Below are positions 32,221 through 44,335 of a stretch of 64,000 bases of DNA, one piece after another. Positions within the stretch are counted from its first letter, which is position 1. The number at the start of each line of letters is the position of its first letter. Below the pieces are notes generated by a model. It saw nothing but the letters and a program-made list of their open reading frames with translations, was not told the origin of the DNA and did not search any database. The position numbers were made by a program, and so were the translations under genes. The DNA is from Ascaphus truei (lineage: Eukaryota; Chordata; Amphibia; Anura; Ascaphidae): positions 117,952,050 to 118,016,049 of the forward strand of contig CM071568.1 in NCBI GenBank assembly GCA_036426205.1. Direction: 5' to 3'.

Positions 32221-32925
32221 GAGTAAAAGTAACACTAGTAACAAAAAAGAAAAGTGATGAGTCACATAAAACAGGACCACCAGAAACTACACACTGGGGC
32301 ACACTTAAAGGTGCGTACAAAAATAATCCATTTATTAAGCAAAGTGTAGACAAGAACAATACTAACAAACTAGAATAAAAGCACTCAAAAACATATAGTG
32401 GACCGTCTCATATACACGTGAAAGAACTAATAATTCAGGGAGTATAAATGTATTTCTATAATGTACTAATATGTATATATAAATGGTCTAACCACAATAA
32501 GGTTAACCGAGCTGCCAACGGAGGCAACCCGCATGGCTTTCCCATTAATGAGTGAGGGAGCAAACATAATGCCTTCCCACCCAACTCAAAGATGCAGCTG
32601 ACCTGTGAATGATGAACACTAATGAATTAGGGCAATAGGAATATGCTGCAGATAAAGGGCTACAGTCTGTATAAAGCAGTAGCTTGGATGAAAGTACAGC
32701 AGTAATAAATGTACAATATGCAGCATGGTATACAATGTAGTTCCTAACTTGCAGTAGTGTAACAAATCTATTGCCACAGCATACTCTACAGAACACCAAA
32801 AAGCAGTACAGCAGTGTAACTAAAAACACACAAAGGCAACATTAAATAACAACAAGGTATAATATCTGTTCCCAAAGCAGTGTGTGAAAACAATCAGATG
32901 CAGATCGAGAAGGATCTGAAGGATC
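32221..32925 (-). mobile_element. Possible PLE-type terminal module, minus strand
   Basis: Has the AACAAAAAAGAAAAGTGATG...TTTATTAAGC edge seen at the termini near 16,220 and 22,665 (AATAAA when read on the minus strand). No hammerhead-like core was identified. Low confidence. Confidence 0.3.
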
Positions 32926-32989
32926 GAGAAAATAGAAGAGGAGGTGTAGTATGTTTATAGGTTAAACCGGATCTAAAGCCAATAATAAG

Positions 32990-33475
32990 GGAAGATGGAT
33001 TACGAAGGGAAAGATGAAAATGTAGAGACCTTGTGTATAGAAATTAACAGTGGAGGAAAAAGTATAAAGAAAATGTTTTTAGGGATATGCTATAAACCAC
33101 CAAATATCGGTGAGATTGAGGAAGCTAAAATACTTTTGCAAATGGAGAAGGCAATAAACTGGATCATGTTTGCATAATGGGGGATTTTAATTATCCAGAC
33201 ATAGACTGGGGCAATAAGATTAGCATTACACAAAAGGAAACAGGTTTTTGGAGGTGCTTAAAGAAAATTATATAACCCAAATTATTGAGGAACCAACCAG
33301 GAGAAGGGCAAAACAGGATTTGGTCATATCAAACAAAGGAGAAGTAAGAACAAATATTCAAGTCCTGGAACATCTGGGTAACAGTGATCATAACATGGTC
33401 TCATTTGAAATAAATTATAAAAAACAGATTACTTGTGTTCAACAAAGACTTTAAACTTTAGAAAAGCAGATTTTA
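32990..33475 (+). pseudogene. CR1 LINE endonuclease remnant
   Basis: Two short frames (32,995-33,177 and 33,248-33,454), with GDFNYPDIDWGN in a third frame around 33,180-33,215 and LGNSDHNMVSFEI near 33,380. The GDFN and SDH motifs are metal and phosphate sites of apurinic-type endonucleases of non-LTR elements. Broken by frameshifts. Confidence 0.7.
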
Positions 33476-33777
33476 ATAAACTGATGGCAAATCTACAAGT
33501 AATACATTGGGATGATGTTTTTGCAAGGAAAAATGTACAATATAAATGGGCAGTTTTTAAAACATTGTTAGAAAAGCACACTTATTGATGTATAGCCTTG
33601 GGTAATAAGTATAAAAGAAATAAGTCAAAACCAATGTGGCTAAATAAACAGGTAGGAGAGGAAATGGACAAGAAGAGGAAGGTGTTTAGATTCTTTTAGT
33701 CAGAAGGGACGGAGGCATCGTAACAGAATTATAAGTAATGTAACAACAATTGCAAAAGGGCAATCAAATTAGCAAAA

Positions 33778-35542
33778 ATGGATAATGAAAAGAGGATTGC
33801 AATAGAAAGTAAGGTCAACCCTAAAAAAATCTTTAAGTACCTCAATAACAAAAAAATGAGAAAAGAAAATATAGGACCCTTTCAGTGTGAGATGGGTAGG
33901 CAGATTATTGGAGATAAGGAAAAAGCAGAGGTATTAAACACATTCTTTGCCTCTGTGTTTACCAGGGAAGAATCAAGTTCAATAGTTGTGCCGCAGGAGG
34001 AAGCCACAACCTCCATATTAATGAACAATTGGTTAACTGAGGAAGAGGTTCATAAGCGACTTGAAAAAATTAAAGTTAATAAGGCACCTGGCCCCGATGG
34101 CATACATCCAAGAGTTCTCAAGGAGTTAAGCTTAGTAATAGCAAAACCATTATATTCAATAATCAAGGACTCCATTTCCACAGGCTCAGTACCACAAGAT
34201 TGGCGTAAAGCAGATGTGGTGCCTATATTTAAAAAGGGAGCTAGATCACAACCGGGAAATTACAGACCTGTAAGCCTGACTTCAATAGTAGGGAAACTAC
34301 TTGAAGGTTTAATACGGGATAATATTCAGCAATACCTAATGAAAATAAAATTATTAGTAATAGTCAGCACAGATTTATGAAGGATAGATCTTGCCAAACT
34401 AACCTTTTTTGTTTCTTTGAGGAGGTAAGTAGAAATCGAGACCAGGGTAATGCCGTTGATGTGGTCTACTTAGATTTTGCAAAGGCTTTTGATACGGTTT
34501 CACACAAGAGGTTGGTGTACGAAATAAAGAAAGTTGGACTCAGTAATAATATATGCACCTGGATTGAAAACTGGTTAAAGGACAGACAACAGAGGGTTGT
34601 CATAAATGGACTTTTTCAGGTTGGGCTTAAGTCGTGAGTGGAGTACCTCAGGGATCGGTACTGGGACCCCTGCTTTTTAACTTGTTTATTAATGACCTTG
34701 AAGTTGGGATCGAGAGCAAAGTCTCCATCTTTGCTGATGATACTAAATTGTGTAAGGTAATAGAATCCGAGCAGGGTGTAATTTCTCTTCAGATGGACTT
34801 GGAGAGACTGGAAACGTGGGCAGGTAAATGGCAGATGAGGTTTAATACAGATAAATGTAAGGTTATGCATTTGGGATACAAGAATAAAAAGGCGACTTAC
34901 AAATTAAATGGAGATTTATTGGGGGAATCCTTGATGGTGAAGGATTTAGGAGTGCTTGTAGACAGCAGGCTTAGCAATAGTGCCCAATGTCATGCAGTAG
35001 CTGCAAAGGCAAACAAGATCTTATCTTGCATCAAATGGGCAATGGATGGAAGGGAAGTAAACATAATTATGCCCCTTTACAAAGCATTAGTAAGACCACA
35101 CCTTGAATATGGAGTACAATTTTGGGCACCAATCCTAAGAAAAGACATTATGGAACTAGAGAGAGTGCAGAGAAGAGCCACCAAATTAATAGAGGGGATG
35201 GACATTATAACTTATGAGGATAGGCTAGCTAAATTAGATTTATTTACAATAGAAAAGAGGCATCTAAGAGGGGATATGATAACTATATTCAAATATATTC
35301 AGGGACAATACAAGGAGCTTTCAAAAGAACTATTCATCTCACGGGCAGTACAAAGGACTCTGGGCCATCCCTTAAGGTTGGAGGAAAGGAAATTTCACCA
35401 GCAACAAAGGAAAGGGTTCTTTACAGTAAGGGCAGTTAAAATATGGAATTCATTACCCATGGAGACTGTGGCAATAGATTTGTTCAAAAAATGGTTGGAC
35501 ATATTTTTAGATGGGAAAGGTATACAGGGATATACCAAATAA
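33778..35542 (+). pseudogene. CR1 LINE reverse transcriptase in three frames
   Basis: 33,778-34,380 carries NKAPGPDGIHPRVLKEL, DWRKADVVPIFKKG and NYRPVSLTSIVGK. 34,377-34,637 carries VVYLDFAKAFDTVSHKRL. 34,634-35,542 (302 aa) begins SGVPQGSVLGPLLF, has FADDTKLC at about residue 32 (catalytic Asp pair intact), and the CR1-type tail (LVRPHLEYGVQFWAP, LERVQRRATKLI, RRHLRGDMI-like). The three pieces overlap by a few bases, so two single frameshifts split an otherwise complete domain. Confidence 0.9.
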
Positions 35543-35745
35543 GTATACATGGGAAGGATGTTGATCCAGGGATTCATCCGATTGCCCAATTCTTGGAGGC
35601 AGGAAGGAATTAATTTTTCCCCTTAATGGGGTTTTTTGTTTTAGATATAGGATAAAGTATCTGTTGTCTAAATTTAGCATAGGTTGAACTTGATGGAAGG
35701 AAGTCTTTTTTCAACCTCATCTACTATGTAACTATGTAACTATGT

Positions 35746-36390
35746 AACTTTATAGATACAACAGAAAGATGGCAAACTACACACATCTGTATACAAGAAA
35801 CCAACTGACAGATGCAGTTACCTCCACAACTCCAGCTTCCATCCAACTCACACAAAACAAGGTATCATACACAGCCAAGCTTTAAGATACCACCGCATAT
35901 GCTCGGACACTGAAGACAGAAACAGGCATCTCACAACCCTGACCGAATTGTTCAGACAGAAGGGATACAAACCAAAGACCATTGCCAAAACTATTACATC
36001 TGCACTAAAAGCCCCACGAGAACCCCCGCTACAATACAGACAGAAAGAACCTACCACACGCATACCACTAATGACCACATACAACCCTACCTTAGAGGGT
36101 ATACGAAAAATAATCAAAGATCTGCAACCCATGCTGGCAGAGGATGTGACATTAAAAAAAATCTTTCCCAAACCTCCCATTCTTGCATTCCGGCAACCAC
36201 CAAACCTCAAACAGAAGTTAGTCAGCAGAAAACTTCACAACGATTTTAAAGACACTGATAATGGCACAAAACCGTGCAACAACAAACGCTGCAAACTCTG
36301 CAAACATATTTTCCAAGATCCCACAGCCAGTCACAACCATAGAACACTCAATGTTAAGGATCATACAGCTGCTCATCCAGGAATATAGTA
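35746..36390 (+). pseudogene. PLE-4 first part: end of reverse transcriptase and Cys-rich linker
   Basis: Readable from about 35,765 (KLHTSVYKKPTDRCSYLH, the tail of Penelope-like reverse transcriptase) through the frame 35,948-36,388, with TYNPTLEGIRKIIKD and CNNKRCKLCKHI near residues 112-123. It stops where a hAT-like insertion begins. The second part is at 37,862-38,207. Confidence 0.8.
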
Positions 36391-36548
36391 TATATCAGTG
36401 GTTCCCAAACTTTTTTGGTTCAAGGCTCCCCAAGGCGATCAGGATTTTTTCAAGGCTCCCCAAGGTGATCAGGATTTTTCCGCGGCACCCAATGTAAAAA
36501 CAAAGTTGTATATACATACCTAACAGTTGCAGCACGCAGTTGGTGTCT

Positions 36549-37125
36549 CTCTCAGACACACTCTCTCACTCTCTCAGGCACACTCTCTCACTCTCTCAGA
36601 CACACTCTCTCAGACACACTCTCTCACTCACACTCTCTCACTCACACTCTCTCACTCACACTGTCTCAGACACACTCTCTCAGACACACTTTCGCTCACT
36701 CTCTCAGAAACACTCTCGCTCACTCTCTCAGACACTCACTCTCTCAGACACTCACTCGCTCACTCTCTCAGACACTCACTCTCTCACTCTCTCAGACACA
36801 CTCACTCTCACTCTCTCAGACACACTCACTCTCAGTCTCTCAGACACACTCACTCTCACTCTCTCAGACACTCACTCTCTCAGACACACTCTCGCTCACT
36901 CTCTCAGACACACTCTCGCTCACTCTCTCAGACACACTCTCTCACTCTCTCAGACACTCACTCTCTCAGACACACTCACTCTCACTCTCTCAGACACATT
37001 CACTCTTACTCTCTCAGACACACTCACTCTCTCAGACAATCTCACTCTCTCAGACACTCTCACTCTCTTAGACACACACTCTCCCAGACTCTCACTGATA
37101 CACACACACACACACACACACACAC
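36549..37125. repeat. CTCTCAGACACA-type minisatellite and CA microsatellite
   Basis: Imperfect 12-18-bp units. The long Ser/Leu/His-rich frames are artefacts. Confidence 0.92.
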
Positions 37126-37344
37126 AGTGGAGAGCAGTGGCAGCGACGGATGTGAGTGACTGGGGGGAGGGAGGGAGGAAAGGCAGGAGATCCGTGCAGG
37201 CTGCTCCCTGCACACAGTCACTGATACACCACCACACCAGATACACACACACAGTCAAAGCACCACATACACACACACATATACATCACACACCACACCA
37301 TCAGCAGACACACCACCACAGATACCATCAGATACACACACAGA

Positions 37345-37345
37345 G

Positions 37346-37376
<31 letters not shown>

Positions 37377-37377
37377 G

Positions 37378-37414
<37 letters not shown>

Positions 37415-37462
37415 TACACACACACACACACAGATACACATACACACACACACACACACAGA

Positions 37463-37490
<28 letters not shown>
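37345..37490. repeat. CA microsatellite with GATACA interruptions
   Basis: (CA)n broken by AGATA units. Confidence 0.92.
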
Positions 37491-37493
<3 letters not shown>

Positions 37494-37861
37494 GAGAGCA
37501 GTGTAGAGCAGAAGTAGCGACGGATGTGAGTGACTGAGGGGGGGGAGGAAAGGCAGGAGATCCGTGTAGGCAGCTCCTTGCCTCCCCCTGCACTCACTGC
37601 CAGGACAGGCAAATGTACAGCAAATCACCCCCTACCTTTTCCTATCACCTGGGGCAGAAGGGGACGGGACACCGTGCAGCCACCAGCAGACAGACGAGCC
37701 AGGAGCGGGAAGGCAGACACACACACTCACTGTGTGCTCTGCACAAAGCAGAAGGCCCACCCCCGGCTTCCTCTGACCTGCAGCCAATCCCCTGCAGCCC
37801 TGGCTGGCATTAAGGAGGGATGGTGGGGAGGGGAGGGATAATCGTGGCGCCCCTCTAGGCA

Positions 37862-38207
37862 AGCGCACCAGGACGCCGTGGCGCACAGATATATGATTCA
37901 GTGCAACAAATGTGACCAAGGTTGCTACATTGGGGAAACCAGCCAAAAACTACAAGGCAGAATAAATATGCACAGACACTCCATACTCCATCACGAAGAA
38001 GAAATATACTGCTCACATGTAGGACATCACTTCTCACAACCAGATCATTCCATAAATGATTTAAAAATCAAAATCCTCAATGGAATGTTTAAACGCACCC
38101 AAGAACGAAAAACATTTGAACTCAGAATGATAAGACTCTTTGACACCAAAACCAAAGGACTTAATGCAGACATGGGTTTTCTCACACCCTATCAAAATTG
38201 TTTGTAA
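37862..38207 (+). pseudogene. PLE-4 second part: GIY-YIG endonuclease
   Basis: The 109-aa frame has YMIQCNKCDQGCYIGETSQK (YIG at 17-19), R28 in LQGRINMH, HFSQPDHS near residue 51, and FELRMIRLF with the probable catalytic Glu at 81. Together with 35,746-36,390 this is the C-terminal half of a Penelope-like protein, cut exactly between linker and nuclease. The domain itself is open and has its key residues. Confidence 0.82.
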
Positions 38208-38520
38208 TTATCCTGCTTGTCTCCATTCTTATCCACACTTTCTCTTCCCCCCCAGCATACCTCCCCCTCCCCACCTTTCTTTGTCACTGTCCCCTGGCTT
38301 CAAACACTTTTAACACCCTACCTTATCTACAATCCATATCTGTTGTTTTTTTTCTCTACACTGTTTTGTATATCAGTATTGCTTGACCTGAAGAAGAGAG
38401 GATAACTCTCGAAAGCTTGTCCTATGACATAAATTGTTAGTCCAATAAAAAAAGGTATCACTGAAGAACTCATTTATTCTGCACTATCGCAACTGGACTA
38501 ACACGGCTATTTTCTGTTTT
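38208..38520 (+). mobile_element. PLE-4 3' end with hammerhead-like motif and AATAAA
   Basis: Short pyrimidine-rich stretch, hammerhead-like motif at 38,385-38,421, CCAATAAAAAAAGG at about 38,441, and a terminus like those at 12,340 and 14,334. The core lies only about 180 nt after the GIY-YIG stop codon. Confidence 0.7.
38385..38421 (+). ncRNA. Hammerhead-ribozyme-like motif (CUGAAGA core)
   Basis: Stem I GAC (38,385-38,387) and GUC (38,419-38,421), core CUGAAGA (38,388-38,394), which fits CUGANGA, extra A, a perfect 5-bp stem II GAGAG-GAUAA-CUCUC (38,396-38,410), GAAA (38,411-38,414), GCUU. Two further copies are at 12,434 and 14,407. Confidence 0.55.
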
Positions 38521-38612
38521 ATACATATATACACATATATACGTATACACATTCAAAATATATACATATATACGCATACATATATACACATATATATGTA
38601 TACACATTTGAA
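38521..38612. repeat. TATACACATA-type microsatellite
   Basis: Imperfect repeats of ATATATACACATA and ATACGTATAC. Confidence 0.85.
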
Positions 38613-39468
38613 ATATAATGTCCAAGAAGCTCTGCCACCTTTAACCAGGTTTAGGTTTTTCAGAAATAAGGCACATTGCCAAAACATACCTTTTCAAAAG
38701 CTTACAGTATCTCGTAATCCACTTATGTGTCTATCAGTCTGAGTGCCTGTTGGTGACTAAAGACCCAAATGTCTACAATAGACTGTCTTTTGGGGGATGA
38801 GTGCGCAAATGAGCCCAATAGCTACAGGACTGATACTTCAGCAAGGAATGGTCTGAGAAATTGTAAGAGGGATCAAGTAAAGCAAGCCATATGCTTTATT
38901 TCTTTCCTATTAAGAGCCTGCACTGCCTCTTTCTGCTAACACAGAGAAATGCACGATCCTTTCTCTGTCTCTCTGTGAAAGTATCAGAACGGCATAACAA
39001 TATGAAACTAGCAGTGCTATGAAAACTAGCAGCTCATCTGTGCACTTTAGAGGTGAGGTCTTCACAAGCAAAGAGGGGTGCAGCAGTCATACAGTACAAG
39101 AAAAGAGGAGGCACTGAGCTACTTAGAGGCGGAGCACACTCCTCTCTTTCCTCCTATCTCGCTCCCAGAGATTGTCAGAGGAAACTTCTTATTCTCCTAT
39201 GAGCCGTTCCTCATTCTCTCTCCACCTGTTAAACCTACAAACTACTTCACCTGGCAACCAGCTCTTTGCAGTCACTTTGACACGATTCCACAAACTGAAT
39301 ATTGCATGAACTTTTTTTTTTTTTTTTATTTCATTTCGTCACTTCGTACCAAGCACATTTACTGTACGCTCACAAGAAACGTTTCAACGCATTGAGATAT
39401 ATAGTGAAAAAAAGAATAGTCCACTGCAAACGTCTGACACACGGGGCAACATCCGAAGCTCCAAAGCG
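38613..39468 (+). promoter_or_regulatory. Upstream region and presumed 5' UTR of GALR1
   Basis: Free of recognised transposons, unlike its surroundings. No clear TATA box or CpG island. A poly-T run of about 18 lies at 39,309-39,327. The stretch includes the presumed promoter and leader; the transcription start cannot be placed from sequence alone. Confidence 0.4.
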
Positions 39469-40146
39469 ATGGACCAAGTCACACAACTCTGCAACGAAAG
39501 CGAGGGGCTGGTGATGGAAATGAACAGGTCTCACTGTTCGGAGAAACCCTCGGCAAGACTCTTGGGCATCGGCATGGACAACGTTATCACCCTGGTGGTT
39601 TTTGGAATAATATTCGCTCTGGGGGTTCTAGGCAACTCCTTGGTCATCACGGTGCTAGCGAGAAGCAAGCCTGGAAAGCGTCGCAGTACCACCAACATCT
39701 TCATCTTGAACCTGAGCATCGCAGACCTAGCTTACCTACTTTTCTGCATCCCTTTCCAGTCCACTGTTTATGTGCTGCCAACCTGGGTGCTGGGGGCTTT
39801 CATCTGCAAGTTCATCCATTACTTCTTCACTTTGTCCATGCTGGTCAGCATTTTTACCTTGTCTGCCATGTCGGTAGATCGTTATGTGGCTATAGTGCAC
39901 TCCAGGAGGTCTTCCTCTATCCGTGTGTCCAGAAATGCCCTGCTTGGAGTTATTCTCATCTGGATCCTCTCCATAGCCATGGCGTCCCCTGTTGCCTATA
40001 ACCAGCGCTTGATTCATCGGAGCTATAATCAGACTTTCTGCTGGGAGTTTTGGCCCAATCTTAAGCATAAGAGGATATACGTCGTGTGCACTTTCGTATT
40101 TGGCTACCTGATTCCCCTGCTTCTGATCTCCTTCTGCTATGCCAAG
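39469..40146 (+). CDS. GALR1: Galanin receptor type 1, exon 1 (partial gene)
   Basis: Encodes 226 residues of a class A G-protein-coupled receptor for the neuropeptide galanin, normally coupled to Gi at the plasma membrane. N-terminus with N-glycosylation sites N9 and N19. TM1 about 38-64 (GNS, N56). TM2 76-101 (LSIAD, D86). TM3 from C113 to DRY at 137-139. TM4 158-178. Second extracellular loop with N187-Q-T and C191, which should pair with C113. TM5 203-225. LVVFGIIFALGVLGNSLVIT, LPTWVLGAFICKFIHYFFT and MASPVAYNQ are characteristic of GALR1 rather than GALR2/3. The start has G at -3 and +4; later Mets at 16 and 18 are possible. The exon ends AAG/GTAATT in phase 0 after FCYAK, the same place as in mammalian GALR1, so TM6-7 must come from later exons. 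No lesion seen. Confidence 0.95.
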
Positions 40147-40152
40147 GTAATT
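40147..40152 (+). other. Splice donor of GALR1 intron 1
   Basis: GTAATT directly after AAG at the conserved exon 1 boundary. Reading through would add eight unrelated residues (VIFCYMYI) and a stop. Confidence 0.85.
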
Positions 40153-42430
40153 TTCTGTTACATGTATATATAATGCACATTTGTTGATGAGAAGATGTCC
40201 CCTTGATGCTGCTGATGTGTATTTGGATCCCGAAAAGTACAATATATTTCATTGAGTTTTGTGGAACAGCTCACAAGTGAATTTGGTGCGTTAAACACCA
40301 GTTCTGTGTTAACTGATTTAAGAATCCATAACTCTATATAAACTGTAGTCCTGTCACTTGTAACAATACATTTATGACAGTACTTAATGAAAGAATAGGA
40401 AATAAGGACGCCCACAATTAAATATTACACACAGGTTACAATAATACTGAATATCACATATAATTAATACACAGTTTTAAGAAGTCCATCTGCATTGACC
40501 CCTTGCCAGGTCTGGTAGGTCATGTGGAATGTCATTTGCTTTAACTATGGTATACTGTAGCTCAGGAACACGCAAACCCATAAGTAGTGATATTTATTTA
40601 TTAGGGAATGTAAAAGATCAATATGTGTGTATGCATTGCGGGATCAACCGTTGCAAATATATGAATAATATAGTATGATAGAATGTGATATACTTTAATA
40701 CAATATAATAATCGTTTAGATGGTCCTTTCTCTAAGTACTGTGACGTGAACGTTACATATTTAAGGTATTTAGGGGCTCCCAGACTTGTTTATTTTTTTT
40801 TTATCACTGAAGTACTGGCATTGTCACTTTGGAGTAGAACAAGCATACAGTACACCGATTTAGGGCGAGTGCTTATTGTATTTAGAACTGCCGATCACCT
40901 GTTGACTGCAAAATGGGGCACTGTCATTCCCAATCTACTGGACAAAGGTGCATACCCTAGCATCATAGATCTGATCATTAATTGTCATCAAGTACTGTAT
41001 ATTGGACATGTACTCTTCATGTTACCAGCTGAAGCCTTGCTCTATTACCTTTTCTAATTACCCCCCTTTCACAAGCCGAAAACAAACAGACCCTGGTAAA
41101 TCAGTACACATTAGAACTTTGATTTCATTATACTGTGAAAAACATGTCAATTTAACACTTATACAAATCTGTTTCTTGGAAGAGCTCACAAAAGAAGGTG
41201 AGGGTAATGCGCTTTTTAAAAAAATAAATAAAGTGCTCTGTCTGAATTTGATGAATCATCTAATGGTTTGATGAATGTTCTTCCATTTGGAACATTTAAT
41301 TGCATGTGCAGCGCTGGTGAACCAAGCTACAATGTAGCGAGTCACTGAGTTAATATATACTCCATATACTGTAGTTTTATTTCTATTGTTCTGTAAGGTT
41401 GAAGTTTCACAGATGGGGAATAGGAATCACACTGTTTTTTTTAGAGCACACGCAGTATACAACAGTGACTATAATTTCGTACATATATCTGGGTCTGATA
41501 TTTCCAGTATTGATTATTTTATATATTGTGAATACTGTACCTCTAGGTAGGGGTGGATGGTTATTACCATAGTCAAAATGTAGGGTTTAATTGGCTAATT
41601 ACTGTATGCTGCATATTACTAGTTATATGGATATGAAACACATTCATGTGAAGTGTGTAGATAATGTGCTTGTTTCACCAATCATCCCATCTATTACCCT
41701 CTGTGTTGTCAAATCTCTTATACAGTATTTCAATGAAAAGGACATGTTAACTATCACTTGTCTGAATACCAATATAAGGTGAGGTGCAGATACAATAGTT
41801 TGCTGCTACTGTAACACATTTTGAAGCCAACAACTCATACTAAATGAACTTAAAACCATGCTCTTTTCACATGTTAAAACACTCTTTCCTCATATACAGA
41901 TTTGAGCTAATGCTATACTTTTTCTCTCATTAGTCTTGCTTAATACATGTGATTGAATTGACTGGCCATTCATACACCAATTATATTTAGAAAAAACTAC
42001 AGTGATTGTGGCAGACGTGAGCTTTTTTGCTTATTGTCACTATAGTGGGATCTGTAATTATTTTATACTGTATTTCCTTCTCTAATGCATCTTGGGAAGT
42101 AAGAATATTGTAAAAGCAAATAATGAAACTGTTATTTTGTTGCATCATTTTAAAATTCAGCAAATTTAGAAAATTCTTAAAGATTTGTTGAAACCTTTTG
42201 TGCCTCTTAGTCAATTATTTGAGCAAGTTAAACATGCTGTATAAACATGTTAAAAAACATGACATTTAAAATTCTATAAAATCAGTAAATATAGGTTATT
42301 CTTAATAGTTTATCCTAATCCCGCATGCATTGCAAAAGCATTTGTTTAATACGTATGTTTTCCAAAGTAAAGTGGAAATATATATTACACATACATTTTA
42401 TTTCAACTGCTATCTAGATATTACAATGTT
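40153..42430. other. Presumed GALR1 intron 1, no feature seen
   Basis: AT-rich, no recognised transposon coding and no exon resembling the third intracellular loop or TM6-7. Confidence 0.5.
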
Positions 42431-42436
42431 TCCTTA

Positions 42437-42439
<3 letters not shown>

Positions 42440-42473
<34 letters not shown>

Positions 42474-42520
42474 CCACAAAACAAAAAAAAACCACACACA
42501 CACACACACACCACGACACA

Positions 42521-42557
<37 letters not shown>
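42440..42557. repeat. CA microsatellite, interrupted
   Basis: Runs of (CA)n interrupted by AACCCACAAAACAAAAAAAA. Confidence 0.92.
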
Positions 42558-42559
<2 letters not shown>

Positions 42560-42945
42560 TCATTCAACTCATCACTAAAACATTTATTTTCATTTCAGAA
42601 TATATGCACATTAAATCAAGAGTGAAATAAAACCAAATGCATGTTATTCCCAGGGGATTAATGCATTCCTATTTTGGCTAACCCTGTTACTCAGGAATCT
42701 GTAAATCATCTGAAACACAACTTGTCCTTTTTCAAAACATATTTGACTGTAATTTATTGCTCACATAAATATTTTCAAATTCCTCATATTTATATTCCTA
42801 ATTTCTCAGTGATATAACAAGCACAGCATTACAGTTGTTGTGCTAAAGATGAAGAAGAAAATGTACAAATTAGGCAATTACATGATAAATAAGGATGAAC
42901 AATAATGGCATAAATGAGTGTCATTACATTGTGTTCTCATAATGA

Positions 42946-44335
42946 AAGTTACAGAGTAGATGAGGTTGAAAAAACACATATGTCCATCAAATGTAACCTA
43001 TGTTAAATTTAGATGACAGATACTTATCAGATACTTACAGGTACATTTGTATTTACAGTATATTGATCTCATAATATCGCAAGGGGAAAAGTGAATTTCT
43101 CCTTGGATCAAAATCTTTCCCATGTTTACTTATTTGATATATCCCTGTATACCTTTCCTTTCTAAAAAGATGCTCAACAGTTTTTTGAAGATATATATGG
43201 TATCTACCATCACAGTCTCAATCGGTAATTAATTCCAAAGTTCAACTGCCCTTACTCTAAAGAACCATTTCCTTCTTTGCTGGTGAAATGTCTTTTCCTC
43301 CAACCTTAAGGAATGACCCTGTGTCTTTGTACAGCCCTTGGGATGAATAATTATTTTGAAAGCTCCTTGTATTGATCCTGAATATATTTGTATATAGTTA
43401 TTATATCCCCACTTTGACGCCTCTTTTCTAATGTAAACAAATCTAATTTAGCTAGCTTCTCCTCATACTGTATGTAAGATTTTCCTACCCCTTTACTAAT
43501 TTGGGGCTCTTCTCTGCACTTTTTCTACTTTCATCAAACTACTTCTACTTTTATTAAGGCGTGGTCCCGAAAACTGTACTCCATTCAAGGTTTGACATTA
43601 CTAATGCTTTATACAGCAGTGGCATAATTATGTTTATTTCACTTCCCTCCATACTCCATTTAAAGCAAGATACGATTTTATTTGCTTTTGCAGCTACTGC
43701 ATGACATTGGGCACTATTGCTAAGTCTGCTGTCTACAAGCATTCCTAAATCCTCCTCCATCAAGGATTCCCCTAATTTTGCCGCATTTAATTTGTAAGTT
43801 GCCTGTTTGTTTTTGTTTCCCAAATGCACAACCTTACATTTATCTGTATTAAACATTATCTGCCATTTACCTGCCCAAGTTTCCAGTCTATTCAAGTCCT
43901 TCTGGAGAGAAATAACATCATGCTCTGATTTTACTGCTTTACACAATTTAGTGTTATCAACAAAGACGGAGACTCTGCTCTTTATACCAACCTCAAGGTC
44001 ATTAATAAACAAGTTCAAAAGCAGGGGTCCCAGTACCGATCTTTGAGGTACTCCACTCACAAGTTAACCCAACCTGAAAAGGTTTCATTTATGACTACTC
44101 TCTGTTGTTTATCATTCAATCAGGTTTCAATTCAGGGTTTAAATCAATATTTTTACTGAAATCAATTTCCTTTACTGACACTAACCTCTTGTGTGGCACA
44201 GTATCAAAAGCCTTTGCAAAATCTAAGTAGACCACATCAACTGTATTACCTTTGTCTCAATTCTTCTTACCTCCTCAAATAAACTAATAAGATTAGTTTG
44301 GAACGACATATCCTTCATAAATTCATAATGGTATA
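42946..44335 (-). pseudogene. CR1 LINE 3' part, inactive
   Basis: Minus-strand relative of the LINE at 32.9-35.7 kb, including its 3' end (AGTAGATGAGGTTGAAAAAA on plus). The 168-aa frame 43,554-44,060 starts SGVPQRSVLGPLL and has FVDNTKLC where active copies have FADD, so both catalytic Asp context and activity are lost. CR1 tail motifs follow with frameshifts. Divergence shows an old insertion. Confidence 0.85.

Larger units (their letters stand above)
32926..35745 (+). mobile_element. CR1-like LINE, 5'-truncated
   Basis: Contains endonuclease remnants, a reverse transcriptase split over frames, and a 3' end made of tandem CTATGTAA repeats (35,712-35,744), as CR1 LINEs end in short tandem repeats rather than poly(A). 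Several stops and frameshifts make it inactive. Its 3' end abuts PLE-4 sequence, which suggests it inserted into or next to that element. Confidence 0.85.
36391..37861. mobile_element. hAT-like insertion rich in simple repeats
   Basis: Starts CAGTGGTTCCCAAACTTTTT, a hAT-type end similar to that of the element at 20,526. The right side ends GCCGTGGCGCACAG without the mirror CCAAACCACTG, so its terminal bases seem lost. Flanks share ATATAT. Contents: (CTCTCAGACACA)n at 36,549-37,085, (CA)n at 37,088-37,125, 37,345-37,490, and a GC-richer tail. The repeat contains two similar blocks, GGATGTGAGTGACTG...GCAGGAGATCCGTG, at about 37,148 and 37,520. Confidence 0.68.

Noticed and set aside
36549..37125. 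CRISPR-like array
   Set aside because: Units are contiguous simple repeats without unique spacers, in a vertebrate genome.
36527..37628. Frames up to 325 aa rich in Ser/Leu/His/Thr and Cys/Val
   Set aside because: Translations of CTCTCA and CA simple repeats inside a transposon.
39078..39395. 105-aa frame upstream of GALR1
   Set aside because: Runs through a poly-T tract and lacks domain features; treated as 5' flank/UTR.
39736..40242. 168-aa antisense frame over GALR1
   Set aside because: Shadow of the receptor coding; no similarity of its own.
41210..41275. LNLMNHLMV, superficially like GALR1 exon 2 (VLNHLHKKL)
   Set aside because: No splice acceptor in the right place and no following Lys-rich third loop; chance similarity.
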